A stretch of 64,000 nt of DNA from Dactylis glomerata (lineage: Eukaryota > Streptophyta > Magnoliopsida > Poales > Poaceae), in the NCBI GenBank assembly GCA_007115705.1, contig QXEO01000553.1:17699366-17763365 (forward strand), read 5' to 3'. The position numbers were made by a program, and so were the translations under genes. Under the pieces are notes generated by a model, which made no database searches, was not told the origin of the DNA, and saw only the letters and a program-made list of their open reading frames with translations. This document shows positions 11,216 to 22,797 of the stretch, one piece after another. Position 1 is the first letter of the stretch, and each line of letters begins with the position of its first letter.

Positions 11216-12575
11216 AACATCCTCACCGTAGTCCTACGTTTTGGCCACACTGGCTCACTATAAAGGGTGTAACATATTATCCTCCTAAGGTTATGGTTTG
11301 ACGACGTCGTCTCTCATGTAGGTATGTCTCTCTAGATTAACCATTCCTCATAACAAGAGCGAACAATATGAGTAGTCATCATGGGGGCCAATCCATGTCG
11401 CACCCAATCATTACCTTGTATTTGGTTTGGTGCATCTCACATTCTAACTCTTGGTCAACCTCACTAGCTTTTAAACAAAAAATTTGTTGAAATTGGAACC
11501 AAGTTCCCAAATCTATTTTTGAATTTCGAAAACAAAATCTATCGTTCCTAGCTAGAGGTTTTCAACAAAGCTCATGGCAATAATCCTTAAGTTGTAGATC
11601 CTTTGGTTTGCCATTTAAGAGGAATTGAAATCCATTCCATTGCTCTGTTTGCTCTTTCCATTGCTCTGCTTGTCCTTTCCACCTTTCTTGCATGAGGTGG
11701 TTGAATAGTATTACTTCCACATTAGCTACACCTTGGGGTGTCTTCTTATTGTTTGCGTGGTATCCTTCAGCCATCTTAGCTTACTGGAGTCTTGGGTATC
11801 ATCCTTTGTGCAACCTCTTGCGTAATGTTCCAGTCTCTTGTACTTGAAACACTACCTCTTGTTGTTGTACTCTGTATCCTTATCTCCAACTGAGGGTCAT
11901 TGTAGTTATTCTGTCGTTGAGAAACACTTCGGTTTGGGTTTTAGGACAAGTTTAGGTCTTAGCATAGATGAGAATTAGATAGAAGGGATCTAAAGATAAT
12001 TCCTACCCAAACACAGCAGAACAAAGAATTCATCTTACAAACAACATCTAACAAACATTCATCACATCAAGCAAATTATGTCAAACACTAGTAATCCAGT
12101 ATGGTCATACCCCAATTTGGTATGATCATTAGATTATCACGCCATCGTTGGTTCTATAAACTAGAATATTGGTGGTCTAGTCTATTACTTGCTTGTGTAC
12201 TTCAAGTTTCTTCTCTTCTTCATTGATTCATCTTCTCGAGTTGTGCAAGCTGCATTTGAGTCTTTCTCCAAGTTCTTCGTTTGGCCTTCAACGTAGTCCT
12301 TCACATTGAGTCAAGGGAAATATATGGAGCATTAGTCTCACACTTCTGGCACATTGTGTCCTTCTATCCTTTGTTGATGATTTCGGGGTGGGGTCATCTA
12401 TAGCAAAAGGAAACATTTGAAGAGGAAGTAGAAGAGAATACAAGGAGTTCAAAATGCAAACATTTTTCTTTAATAAATAGAAGTAAGATGAGATAGAGAT
12501 TTTTATCCTAGGGTCTTCCTATTTCTAATCCAAACCTAGGGTCTCGATCCTACAGGCAACACTATGCTCTGATAC
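11216..12575 (-). other. Noncoding 5' leader of internal domain 2
   Basis: This is the counterpart of 3915-5264 and contains the same 70-aa ORF at 11562-11774. I see no other coding sequence in it. Confidence 0.6.
11562..11774 (-). CDS. Short ORF, possible gag N-terminal remnant (copy 2)
   Basis: Its 70-aa product is identical to that of 4261-4473, at the same distance from the PBS. Identity in both copies reflects recent duplication and is not evidence of selection. Confidence 0.3.
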   Translation of the reverse strand: MAEGYHANNKKTPQGVANVEVILFNHLMQERWKGQAEQWKEQTEQWNGFQFLLNGKPKDLQLKDYCHELC

Positions 12576-12587
12576 CATTCTGTAGCG
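12576..12587 (-). other. Primer-binding site of internal domain 2 (initiator-tRNA-Met type)
   Basis: TGGTATCAGAGC on the minus strand, 3 bp from the end of LTR C. It shows that LTR C is the 5'-most LTR of the array in element orientation. Confidence 0.85.
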
Positions 12588-13045
12588 CCCTGCCCTTTTG
12601 CTAAAGGCAGAACTCCTGTGTTAAGTGCCATTCCCTGGATCAGTAGATAGCACCACAGTACAAAATAAGTAATCATTGCAATAGCATCAATATTATAATG
12701 TAAATCCAGTTACATAGGTCTTCAACCTTACGAGTACACAGCATAAAGCATAGTTGCAGTGAGCTTCCATCTTCATCAAGTGCCACAGGTAGACATGTTG
12801 GAATGTAAGCTCGAGATCCTACTCCTGGTTCCTTACTCGAAATAAAACCTGCACGTTTGAATATGCAGCCCCAGAGGGGTCAGTACAATGATGTACTGGC
12901 AAATGACACATATTTGGTGGCTGTTGTGAAAGAACTAACTACATGACATTTGGCTGGTGGATCTCATAGGGTGATTTGCATAAAGCCAATTTTATCCTAT
13001 ATTTTTCCAAACCAAAACATTTTAAAGCATTCTGATTTTTCTTTA

Positions 13046-13290
13046 ATATCAAGATAACTCCTAGGTCACCACCACATACATGGTTTTCACTGCCAGTATG
13101 TAGCCCCGGGTAGTTACTCTACAAAACTTGGTTAATCTCTCAATATCAAGATAACTCCTAGGTCACCACCACATATATGGTTTTCACTGCCAGTATGTAG
13201 CCCCGGGTAGTCACTCTACAAAACCAGGTTAATCCCTCAGGTCACCACCACATACATGGTTTTCACTGCCAGGCATGTAGCCCTGAGGAA
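13046..13290. repeat. Three-unit tandem repeat inside LTR C
   Basis: Counterpart of 5745-5990, with the same three units built on AGGTCACCACCACATA. Confidence 0.85.
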
Positions 13291-14962
13291 TCCCCACTTT
13301 CTACACAAGTTTTAATTATTTCAAAAAGGTGATGAGATTCTTCTGTACATTCCATGTCTAGAGACTCAATTGTCCATTCCGAGGACTCGGCTAATCGATT
13401 AGTTTTGACACCCTGCAGGGGTTGTGCACTTTCACCTTAAGACTCATTTTATGCCCATACATAAAATGAGACGAGACCTTTTAGAAGGAGAGAGCAACTA
13501 ACTGGCAAGCTCCGTTCCCAACCTACAATTCAACTACCAGCCACTTCTTGCACACAAGTTGCACCCTCACATCTAATCAGTCAAGACAGAGCCCATATTG
13601 TCATAAGGCTGCACTGGAAGCACCCTAAGCATGGAAGACATGGTAACCTCTTTGTTCCTGGGTGGCAATCCACAAGTGTACTACTTAGGCCACTAACACA
13701 TACCATGGTTTTCACTTCCAAGATATGTGACTCCTAAGTAGACACTCAACACACCCAAAGCCACACCAATCCACCCAGGTAGTTCATTGAAGTTGTAGTT
13801 TAATTTTAGAACAACTTATCAGTAAAGCATGGCATCACTTTCCAAAGTAAATTTGAAGTCCTATCAAGTGGGGTTTAAAGGATGGCTACACACTACTAGG
13901 ATCTAAGCATTTTATAAAACAGTTAAATATTTCACCTATCATGCATACTACTGAAACACACTAATGCAGTAGTAAAATAGGTAAAAGGGAAACATGTGTG
14001 TCACTTGCCTTTTTGAAGTTCAAACTCTTTCACTTCTCTCAACAAGATACGTTCTCTCCGTACAAAGCTATAACATAGAAATAACACAACATAAACACAT
14101 CATACAATCCAAACATAATTAAACAAGACAAACAATTGAAAAGTGTTGGTTTAACATTTTAGATTTATTTAAGATACTGTGATAAGAGAGATATGGCTTG
14201 AAACTTGGCTTACAAGATATGGATTGAGAGTTTGGATGGCAAGGTTTAATGATTGGAAAGGATTGGTCCTCCAAGATTACAGTGTAATGATAAAATCTTA
14301 TGCTTGACATAAGCATGGTTAGAGTTTAGAGATGACTCATGTGAATAGATTCACATAAGTATAGATTACTGCAACTAGAACTTTACTGAATAAAGTGTGA
14401 CAACACTTACTCAAAATAGTACAAGTTACACATAGGCTTGGGTATGTACTTATGATATATTGAATTACTCAATTAACTCATTTGTAAATTGAATAGTACA
14501 ATATAGACAAATAAGATTAATTGGGCATGGGGTTGAATATGTAAGAATGTTATTTAGAAAGATGGTGGCTTCTTGGCCACAATATTTTCTTGGACAAAAG
14601 GATTGACTTTAACTAGGGTTATATTCTCAAGAGATGTGTGGTATGGGGTAGAGTGTATCACCACAAATGGCAAAAGGAAAACCCAATTGAGATACGTTAC
14701 CATTTACGCAATTTACTCAAGTGTAATTTGAATATTATAAACTAGGTCCACAAGAATAAGTTGGCATGATATTGGTTCAAATCCAAAATTTAAACTTACA
14801 GATTCGAAAATTCAATAATTAGAAAATTTCGTACCACTAGATAGGAAATTTAATTATGAACCCAACGCAACAAGAATCATTCAAAAAGGAGCTATATATC
14901 TTTAGTTATGAATTTTCAAGATTTGATGTGAGCTAGCCTAAAACTGTGAACTTGATCGATCG

Positions 14963-14971
14963 GATGTCACA
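14963..14971. other. Empty MULE target site in LTR C
   Basis: A single GATGTCACA lies in the context CG-GATGTCACA-GCACGCG. It matches the two flanks of the MULE in LTRs A and B joined through one copy of the 9-bp repeat. Confidence 0.9.
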
Positions 14972-15756
14972 GCACGCGTGAAACAAAACTACGTGTCAAG
15001 ATATTATAGGGACATATCTTTCCAGATTACAGCTGACCTAATTCTGGACCACACGCTACAGATTGATGGGACGAGGGTGTTCAGTATATACCATGCTGTT
15101 GAGTCCGGCGTTTGGGCGTACTCGATGGCGGCATTCCGACGATGACGATAGCGAGGTATACAGCTGGGTGCAGCAAGCTCACAGTCAGTCTTGTTGCAGA
15201 AAATATGGACACAGCGACGCTCAGCTCGGCCTTATCGTCAGTGATGTTCCATTGATACTTGGGCTTTGGGCAGTGCGTCTTGAGAATCCTCTTGGCTATG
15301 CATGGTTGATTTCTCGATGGCTTGCTGTGGTTGTTCTCTGTATAACGACAACACTTCTCAACGCGATGGCGGGATGGCTTGGGTGTCAACGTCGGAACAA
15401 CATGACCTAAAACCATGACCTGGAGTTAGGCGACAGGTAGGAAAGTCTACTGTTGAAAGGAAACGAGGTATGAGTTACCGGATATGAGGTACCGTCGAGA
15501 TGAACTCGGATGACATCGCGGCAAATAGAAATAAATTGATGCACGATCATGTCCTGGAGGTAGAACGTGAAGAGAGGAGTTTCTTGGTGTAAGGATTCGC
15601 CGATATGATCAATGATGGAGACGGCATCTTGTGATGAACTCGATTTCAGAACTGATCTTGGCATGGTTCCTACGGGATGTACAGAGGTTCTCTGAAGAAA
15701 GTTTAAGAACAAAAGTGAAGGAGGACAAAAAGGGGCACGCGGTGCTCGTCTCGGTT

Positions 15757-15765
15757 CCTTTTATA
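15757..15765 (-). promoter_or_regulatory. Candidate TATA box of LTR C
   Basis: The minus strand reads TATAAAAGG. As the 5' LTR of the array, this copy would be the outermost promoter for element transcription. Confidence 0.5.
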
Positions 15766-16656
15766 GTGGACTGGGGAGAGAGATCGGGAGGTGCATGCCA
15801 TCGGTTGACATTTGGTGCACGACGTTATTTTGAGAAATTAAGTCGATTAAATGGAAAGATAATTCCCTGAATTGATTCCCCATTGAATAACCAATAAATT
15901 TCGTATTGAAGTCGAACTGAAAATAGTGGCTAAATTAGAGGGAAAGAGGAGGGGGAAGAAACAGTCATAGCCATAGCTGTTTACATACAGGGTGTACGTT
16001 TGGCAGAGGAGGAAGACGACCGCCTGGGGGCTTCCATCGCTCGGCCTAGATGGGCCGAAGTGGTTGAGTTGGCCCATATTGGTCGGCTCTTTTTTTTCTT
16101 TATCTTTATCTTTTTCTTTTTATTTCTTTCATATTGTTTGCAAATTTGATTCAAATCAAGCCAAACCATTTTCATAAATTTTGCAAAATTCACAGCAAGG
16201 TTTTAAACCAATAGGAAACATATTTTCAGAACCAAAACAAGATTTTTAATAAAAGATCTTAATTGAGCCTAATGGCTTTGCTTGCATAGAATAATAGAAA
16301 CAGGGTTTGAAATCAATGCTTTTTAAAATATTAAAATATTAGCATTATAAAATAATAATTGAGAATCACTATCAATCTTAATTTGAAAGTACACACTTTA
16401 TAAACACTTGTGAAATTCAGTTCCTTTGCAAGCAAGGCTTGCATAAGTTTGAATTAAGGAAGAAAATAGTATTTTGAAATCTCTTATTTTTCAAATAAAT
16501 TCTTCAAGAAATAGTAGAGAGTTTAAAATAGTTTTTTTCTAACAAAGCCTTTAAATATCTCAAAAAGATTTAAATCCCTGTGAATTTTCAATCAACACAA
16601 ACAATTTTAAACCAAAAATTTTCCCCCAAAATTTGATAAAATCTTGGGATGTTACA

Positions 16657-17032
16657 CAACTTTATACTTAACATTCATGCGTTCTATGTTGTCTTTAGTA
16701 GTTGCATGCAATTTTAAAATCAATTCAGCACGTTGTGTAGCATCGAAATTATTTTGCACTAAAGATGGTAAAGGCAACAAATCAATAGGTGCACGTGGAA
16801 CAAAACCATAGACAATCTGAAAAGGGCTCATCTTTGTGGTAGAATGCAGCGAACGATTATAAGCAAATTCAATATGAGGCAAACACTCTTCCCACAATTT
16901 TAAGTTCTTCTTTAAAACAGCCCGCAACATGGTAGATAAAGTTCTATTAACTACTTCAGTTTGTCCATCAGTTTGGGGATGACATGTAGTACTAAACAGC
17001 AATTTAGTCCCCAACTTAGCCCATAAACATCT
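16657..17032 (-). pseudogene. Gypsy #1 integrase C-terminal part
   Basis: This continues the pol frame after the TAG at 17033-17035. It contains the end of the integrase catalytic core (STTCHPQTDGQTEVVNR, with the catalytic Glu in QTEVVNR) and the downstream conserved stretch (FAYNRSLHSTTKMSPFQIVYGF). The reading frame is then lost where the array's LTR starts at 16656. The chromodomain or CR-type tail that would follow lies beyond the array. Confidence 0.85.
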
Positions 17033-19135
17033 CTAAAAGTGGCTAAGAAATTTAGTATCACGGTCAGAAATAATAGTATTTGGCACACCATGCAAACAAA
17101 CGATATCACGAAAAAACAAATCAGCAATGTGCGCAGCATCATCGGTCTTGTGACAAGGAATAAAGTGTGCCATCTTAGAAAACCGATCCACAACAACAAA
17201 AATACTATCCCTCCCCTTCTGTGTACGAGGTAATCCCAAAACAAAGTCCATCGAAATATCCTCCCAAGGAACACTAGGAACAGGAAGAGGCATATATAAA
17301 CCATGTGGATTAAGGCGAGACTTAGCTTTTTGACAAGTAGTGCAGCGTGCCACGAATCTCTCAACATCTCGCCGCATGCGTGGCCAACAGAAGTGTGCTG
17401 CAAGAACATCCTCCGTCTGCTTGACACCAAAGTGTCCCATTAATCCTCCTCCATGCGCCTCCTGTAACAACAAAAGACGAACGGAACCATCTGGGATGCA
17501 TAGTTTGTTAGCACGGAACACAAATCCATCAGTAAGGATGAATTTGTTACATGTTCTACCATCTCTACAATTTTGCAACACATCTTTAAATTCAGCATCA
17601 TGCAAGTATTGTTCCTTTATAGTTTCCAACCCAAAAATTTTGAAGTCAAGCTGAGATAGCATAGTATAGCGGCGCGACAAAGCATCAGCAATAACATTAT
17701 ATTTACCCTTTTTGTGTTTGATAACATAAGGAAAAGACTCAATAAATTCAACCCACTTTGCATGTTGACGATTCAGTTTTGCTTGACTACGAATATGCTT
17801 CAAAGATTCATGATCAGAATGTATAACAAATTCTTTAGGCCATAAATAATGTTGCCAAGTTTCTAATGTCCGAACCAGCGCATATAATTCTTTATCATAA
17901 ATAGAATAGTTCAGACTAGGCCCACTCAATTTTTTACTAAAATATGCTACAGGTTTGCCCTCTTGTAATAACACACCTCCCAAACCAATTCCACTAGCAT
18001 CACGTTCAAGTTCAAACGTCTTATTAAAATTAGGAAGTTGGAGTAATGGAGCATGTGTTAACTTATCTTTCAGTATCATGAAGGCCTCTTGTTGTGCATC
18101 GCCCCAAACAAAGGGCACATCCTTCTTTGTGAGCTCATTCAATGGCGCAGCAATAGAACCAAAATCTTTGACAAAGCGCCTATAAAACCCAGCGAGACCA
18201 AGAAAACTCCTCACTTGTGTGACCGTCTTGGGCTGCGGCCAATTCTCAATAGCTTCAATCTTGGCTGGATCAACTTCAATTCCCTGTTCTGTAACAACAT
18301 AACCAAGAAAAGCAACTCTGTTTGTGCAAAAGGTGCACTTCTCAAGATTACCATACAGACGTGCATCATTTAAAGCATTGAAAACAGCACGTAAATGATC
18401 CAAATGGTCCTCTAAAGATTTGCTATCTATGAGAATGTCATCAAAATATACCACCACAAAATGACCAATAAAAGCACATAAAACTTCGTTCATCAGTCTC
18501 ATAAAGGTACTAGGTGCATTAGTTAAACCAAACGGCATTACTAACCACTCATATAAACCGAACTTAGTTTTAAAAGCTGTTTTCCATTCATCTCCTAATT
18601 GCATATGAATTTGGTGGTAACCACTACGCAAATCAACTTTAGAGAACATAATAGAACCACTCAACTCATCCAGCATGTCATCCAAACGAGGTATAGGGTG
18701 ACGATATCGAATGGTAATATTATTAATAGCTCGACAATCAGTACACATGCGCGAAGAACCATCTTTCTTAGGTACTAAAATAATAGGAACAGCACATGGA
18801 CTAAGAGACTCACGAATATAACCTTTGTCCAATAAACTCTGGATTTGTCGTTGGATCTCTTTTGTTTCTTCAGGATTGGTGCGATATGGCGCACGGTTGG
18901 GCAGCGAGGCTCCTGGAATCAAATCAATTTGGTGTTCTATCCCACGAATAGGTGGAAGTCCAGGTGGAACATCTTGTGGAAAAATGTCCATGTATTCCTG
19001 CAAAAGGTTAGCAACCGCAGGTGGCAAAGAAGGAGGCATATCCTCAAATGAAAACAGAACTTCTTTGCAAACAATGGCATAACATGGAGTAATATTGACA
19101 TCAATTTCAGCAAGATCAGATTTGCTAGCAAGTAA
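17033..19135 (-). pseudogene. Gypsy #1 reverse transcriptase, RNase H and integrase N-terminal/core
   Basis: A long open frame carries the RT (VPKKDG, MPFGLTNAPSTFM, catalytic YFDDIL), then RNase H (ERDASGIGLGGVL, IYDKELYALVRTLE, HSDHESLKH), then the integrase HHCC zinc-binding region (HGGGLMGHFGV...CTTCQKAKS) and core Asp residues (MDFVLGLP, SDRDTKF). It ends at a TAG (17033-17035) in the integrase core where relatives have Trp; homology continues in frame beyond it. Upstream, a one-base frameshift near 19135-19155 separates it from the protease. The gag-protease-RT-RNaseH-integrase order is diagnostic of gypsy (Metaviridae). Confidence 0.93.
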
Positions 19136-19878
19136 ACAAGGATGCTAGCATGGTTAGAATCAGATTTAGAAGAATGCTTAGGGGGTACAAAATCTGCAGC
19201 AACAATCTGATTCTCACTCTTATGTTTGTCATCATTTTTTAATCTACTAGCTCTAGCAAGATCATCTTTCAAAATTTGTTCCGGAGTCATGGGTTTAAGT
19301 CCTATTTTCTTGCCAGCATGTGTAAGAGAATACTGATTAGTTTTACCATTATGTACAGATTCTCTATCAAATTGCCATGGCCTACCAAGTAACAAAGAAC
19401 AAGCTTGCATAGGTGCAACATCACAATCAACAAAATCTGAATAAGTACCAATAGTAAAATGCACGCGTGCAGTTCTTGTTACCTTGAGCTTACGGGAGCT
19501 CTCAAACCATTGAATGTAATATGGATGAGGTTGTTGTCGTGTGGGTAGAGCAAGCTTCTCCACCATGTCAATACTAGCCAGATTGTTACAACTCCCTCCA
19601 TCAATGATGATTCGGATAGCTCTCTCCTTAACAACGCCTCTTGTTTGAAACAAATTGTGGCATTGATCATGCTCGGCTTTGCTCAATTGCACACTCAGGA
19701 CACGTTGTGCAACTAAACTCTTGTATTGATCAGCAGTCTCAGCTCCCATTACCTCCATCTCCTTGTCAGAATCAGAATTGGCACCATCACGTGCAGCAAT
19801 AAGTGCCAATGTATCATCATCAAAATCACTCGCAGAGTCATATTCGCCATCTTCTAGCACCACCATCACACGTTTGGT
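19136..19878 (-). pseudogene. Gypsy #1 protease region
   Basis: It begins just after the in-frame TGA that closes gag and holds an acidic linker (DGEYDSASDFDDDTL), then a retropepsin-like domain with RIIIDGGSCNNLAS; DGGS takes the place of the usual DT/SG motif. LLLGRPWQFD marks the second conserved protease block. The frame shifts near 19135-19155, so the open frame's last 70 or so codons to 18937 are out-of-frame translation. Confidence 0.88.
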
Positions 19879-20999
19879 TCAGCATTCTTTTTCGATGTGA
19901 CCAAACCCAAAACATTTGCGACATTGAATGTCGCGAGTCTTCCCCGTGGAGGCCATGGAAGAAGAACTCCGTGTCGGACCAGCAGATGGTGATGGAGCAG
20001 GAGCAGGAGCAGGTGGCGTTCTTGACGTCGGCGTGGTATACCTGGAGGTGGAAGGACCTGGTGCATCCCCACGAGAAGGTGGAGCTAATTGGCGTGCAGA
20101 CCATGAAGGAGTACGACCTGCAGAATTATTAGCTCTTCTCCATGATGGTCGACGATCCTGCACTTCAAGTTCAGCTTTGCAAGCAAGGTGAAATAAATGA
20201 GTAATAGTGTTGTACTCCTTGTAGTCTAAAATATGCTGAATCTCCTTATTTAAACCACCAAAGAAACATGCAAGCATAGCTTCATTATCCTCTACAATGC
20301 CACAACGAATCATGCCCGTTTGTAACTCTTGATAATAATCTTGTACGGAATTTTTCCCTTGTTCTAAACGAGCTAATTTTTTGAGCAAGTCCCGTTGATA
20401 ATGTGGAGGTACAAAACGAGTACGCATGGCATGTTTTAGACCAAGCCAAGTAGCAGGAATATTAGCATGATTGACTCGACAATGTTCAGACCACCAAATA
20501 GAAGCAAAATCTGTAAATTCACATGTAGCAGCACTAACACGCAAATGCTCAGGGTAGCGTAAACATGCAAAACGTTGCTCTACTTCTAATTCCCAAGTGA
20601 GATATGCATCAGGATTATATCTACCCTCAAATGGCGGAATATTTAATTTCAGCTTGGCCACATGTTCATCATCACGTACCGGACGCGGAGGTGGACGAGC
20701 GTTGCGGTTGTATTGCCGTGGACGGCCAGGTGCAGGTTGTTGGACCTCATCCTCGTCGAGCTCGTTTTCATCTTCGAACTCATTTGCCCCCTCGTCAGCA
20801 GCATATCCGTCCTGGGTGGCCGCCTCCGTAGCGGCCGCAGCAGCTGCCACGGCTGTAAAGGTACCCGCAGATGGCGGTATGAGAGGAACGCGGCGAGCAC
20901 GTGGTACAGGGATGCCCGGCTGTGGCAGTGGTGGTAAACGGGCCAGGACTTCCTGGAACCGGGCGTCGAGCTTGGTGTTGAAGGATGCCTCAAGACCAG
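19879..20999 (-). pseudogene. Gypsy #1 gag, main part (capsid and zinc knuckle)
   Basis: The N-terminal Pro/Ala/Glu-rich region is followed by a Retrotrans_gag domain (FASIWWSEHCR...TWLGLKHAMRTRF...ARLEQGKNSVQDYYQEL) and a CCHC knuckle (CRKCFGFGHIEKEC). The frame ends at TGA 19879-19881 directly after the knuckle; the same frame continues into the protease linker, so the stop probably replaced a CGA codon. The 5' end is cut at 20999 by the solo LTR. The open frame runs a few codons into that LTR from a non-ATG codon, so no start is present here. Confidence 0.9.
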
Positions 21000-22640
21000 T
21001 GATACGTTGCAAACGTATCTATAATTTTTGATGCTCCATGCTTGTTTTACACCAATTGCTATATGTTTTATCTACACTTTGTGACACTTTTATGATTTAT
21101 TTGGACTAACCTACTAATAGTTGCAAAAGTGCACAATGTTCTTGTTTTACACTTTGATGTGTAGGAATTACCAAGAATACAAGTGGAAATCCTGTTGGAG
21201 TCAAATTGGGACTTTCCAGAAATATGTACCAGAACTTTTTTCGAAGATGGTCACATTACGGGTCGAAGACGGCGTCAAACGGAAAACTCTTCAAATACAA
21301 AGTTGTAGGGAATTTCACGGCAAACGTTCTGGACATAAAATTTACCTAATTCCGAGTCCGGACGGCCGAGATAGGCCGCCCTCATGCAGGGCTGGCGCGG
21401 CCCAGGCCCTGGCCGCGCGAGCTATGCGTGAGGAGCCCCTGGCTGGCCTCTGACATCGCCCCTTCGCCTATATAAAGCCTCGGGATGGAAAACCCTAAGG
21501 GATTTGGCAATTTTCCAGAAAGAGTTCCGTAGTTCCGCCGCCGCCACCGACGAATTTCGGGGGACAGAAGTCTCTGTTCCGGCACCCTGCCGGGACGGGG
21601 AAGTGCCCCCGGAGCCATCTCCATCGGTCTCCATCGCCGTCTTCGCCGTCTCCATCGACCTCACCAGCATATCCATCAACCTTGCTGTCTCCTATGATGA
21701 GGAGGGAGTAGTTCATCCCCGGGGCTGAGGGCTCTACCGGTAGCTATGTGGTTCACCTCTCTCTCCCATGATGTGATCTTTATGTGATCGTGAGCTTTGT
21801 ATCATGTTGAACAAGTACATGTTATTATTCAGATATTTTGTGTACTCTAGTGATGTTATTAAAGTAATCTATTCCTCCTGCTATGGTGTAACGGTGACAG
21901 TGCGTGCATCATGGTGGTACTTGGTTTAGGCTATGATTGTGATCTCTTATGGATTATGAGAATAATTATTGCTATGATAGTTTGAGTGATCTATTCCTCC
22001 TTTCATGGTGTAATGTTGACAGTGTGTGCACCGTGTTAGTACTTGGTCTAAGTTGCAATGATTTCTATCTTGAGTTGTGATCTGATTTGGATATCTCTAT
22101 GAGTGGTGTTTGTCAAGTACTTGATGAACTTTAAGGGGTGCTTCTGTAGCCACTACACAGTGATTAGTGTTATTCAATAGGAGAGTAATTCAGAGTGCCT
22201 TAGCAAAGAGAAGTTATTTGTTCAGTCATGTTATATTGTTGGGAGTGTGTCCACTAGTGAAAGTATGATCCCTAGGCCTTGCTTCCAAGCATTGCACACC
22301 GTTTACTTGCTGTTTTGTTACTTGTTTGCTCGCAGCGATTTTTATTCCATATCACAGTTACTACTTATAATCATCTATACCACTTGTATTTCACTATCTC
22401 TTCGCCGAACTAGTGCACCTATACATCTGACAAGTGTATTGGGTGTGTTGGGGACACAAGAGACTTTCTGTATCGTAATTGCAGGGTTGCTTGAGAGGGA
22501 TAGCTTTGACCTCTAACCTCCCTGAGTTCGATAAACCTTGGGTGATCCACTTAAGGGAAACTTGCTGCTGTTCTACAAACCTCTGCACTTGGAGGCCCAA
22601 CAAGTGTCTACAAGAATAGAAGTGCGTAGACATCAACCAG
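20995..22640 (+). mobile_element. Solo LTR of the X family inserted in gypsy #1 gag
   Basis: LTR 21000-22635 (1636 bp) starts TGATACGTTGCAAACG and ends GTAGACATCA, flanked by a perfect 5-bp TSD ACCAG (20995-20999, 22636-22640). Removing it rejoins gag in frame. No internal domain is present, so it is a solo LTR from LTR-LTR recombination. Sequence around 21500-21720 matches the reverse complement of the X-element LTRs near 57100-57300. Confidence 0.93.
21479..21487 (+). promoter_or_regulatory. Candidate TATA box of the solo LTR
   Basis: TATATAAAG in a GC-rich context (CGCC before, CCTCGGG after), in LTR sense orientation. Confidence 0.55.
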
Positions 22641-22797
22641 CCATCTTGTCCATCGCATCAGAAAGTTTGGAATCAACATCACCCAAGCGTGTGTCCACAT
22701 CTTGTGCACGCCCCACCAATAGCCGAGTGAAGTGGGCATGCAACTCTGCATTAGTCATCTTCTCCAGATCAACATCATCCTTCGTGGTTCCTATCAT
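22641..22797 (-). pseudogene. Gypsy #1 gag N-terminus
   Basis: The ATG at 22797-22795 opens a frame reading MIGTTKDDVDLEKMTNAELH, then a charged, probably coiled-coil stretch ending at the solo LTR. An upstream GTG codon extends the open frame slightly, but the ATG is preferred. With the piece at 19879-20999 it makes a gag of roughly 425 codons. Confidence 0.8.

Larger units (their letters stand above)
1..16656 (-). mobile_element. Tandem array of a large-LTR non-autonomous gypsy-type element (LTR-internal-LTR-internal-LTR)
   Basis: The block 1-7290 repeats almost perfectly at 7295-14590 and a third partial copy runs to 16656, with a period of about 7.3 kb. Boundaries are LTR ends: minus-strand LTRs start TGTAACATCCC and end GGGCGCTACA, followed by a primer-binding site TGGTATCAGAGC. 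Three LTRs flank two internal domains of about 2.47 kb that have no protease, RT or integrase. The right end (16656) abuts gypsy #1 integrase; the 5 bases CAACT (16657-16661) are the predicted target-site duplication, whose partner is left of the window. Long LTRs with a short internal domain recall the LARD class (for example Sukkula of barley), but I cannot assign a family name. The array probably arose by unequal recombination between LTRs. Confidence 0.85.
12591..16656 (-). repeat. LTR C (right LTR of array, without MULE)
   Basis: A full-length 4066-bp LTR from TGTAGCGCCC (12591) to TGTTACA (16656). It is collinear with LTR B except that the MULE is absent. It therefore represents the pre-insertion state. 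Confidence 0.9.

Noticed and set aside
19136..21031. Plus-strand ORFs opposite gypsy #1 gag (up to 144 codons)
   Set aside because: They are antisense shadows of a well-supported gag with motifs on the minus strand.
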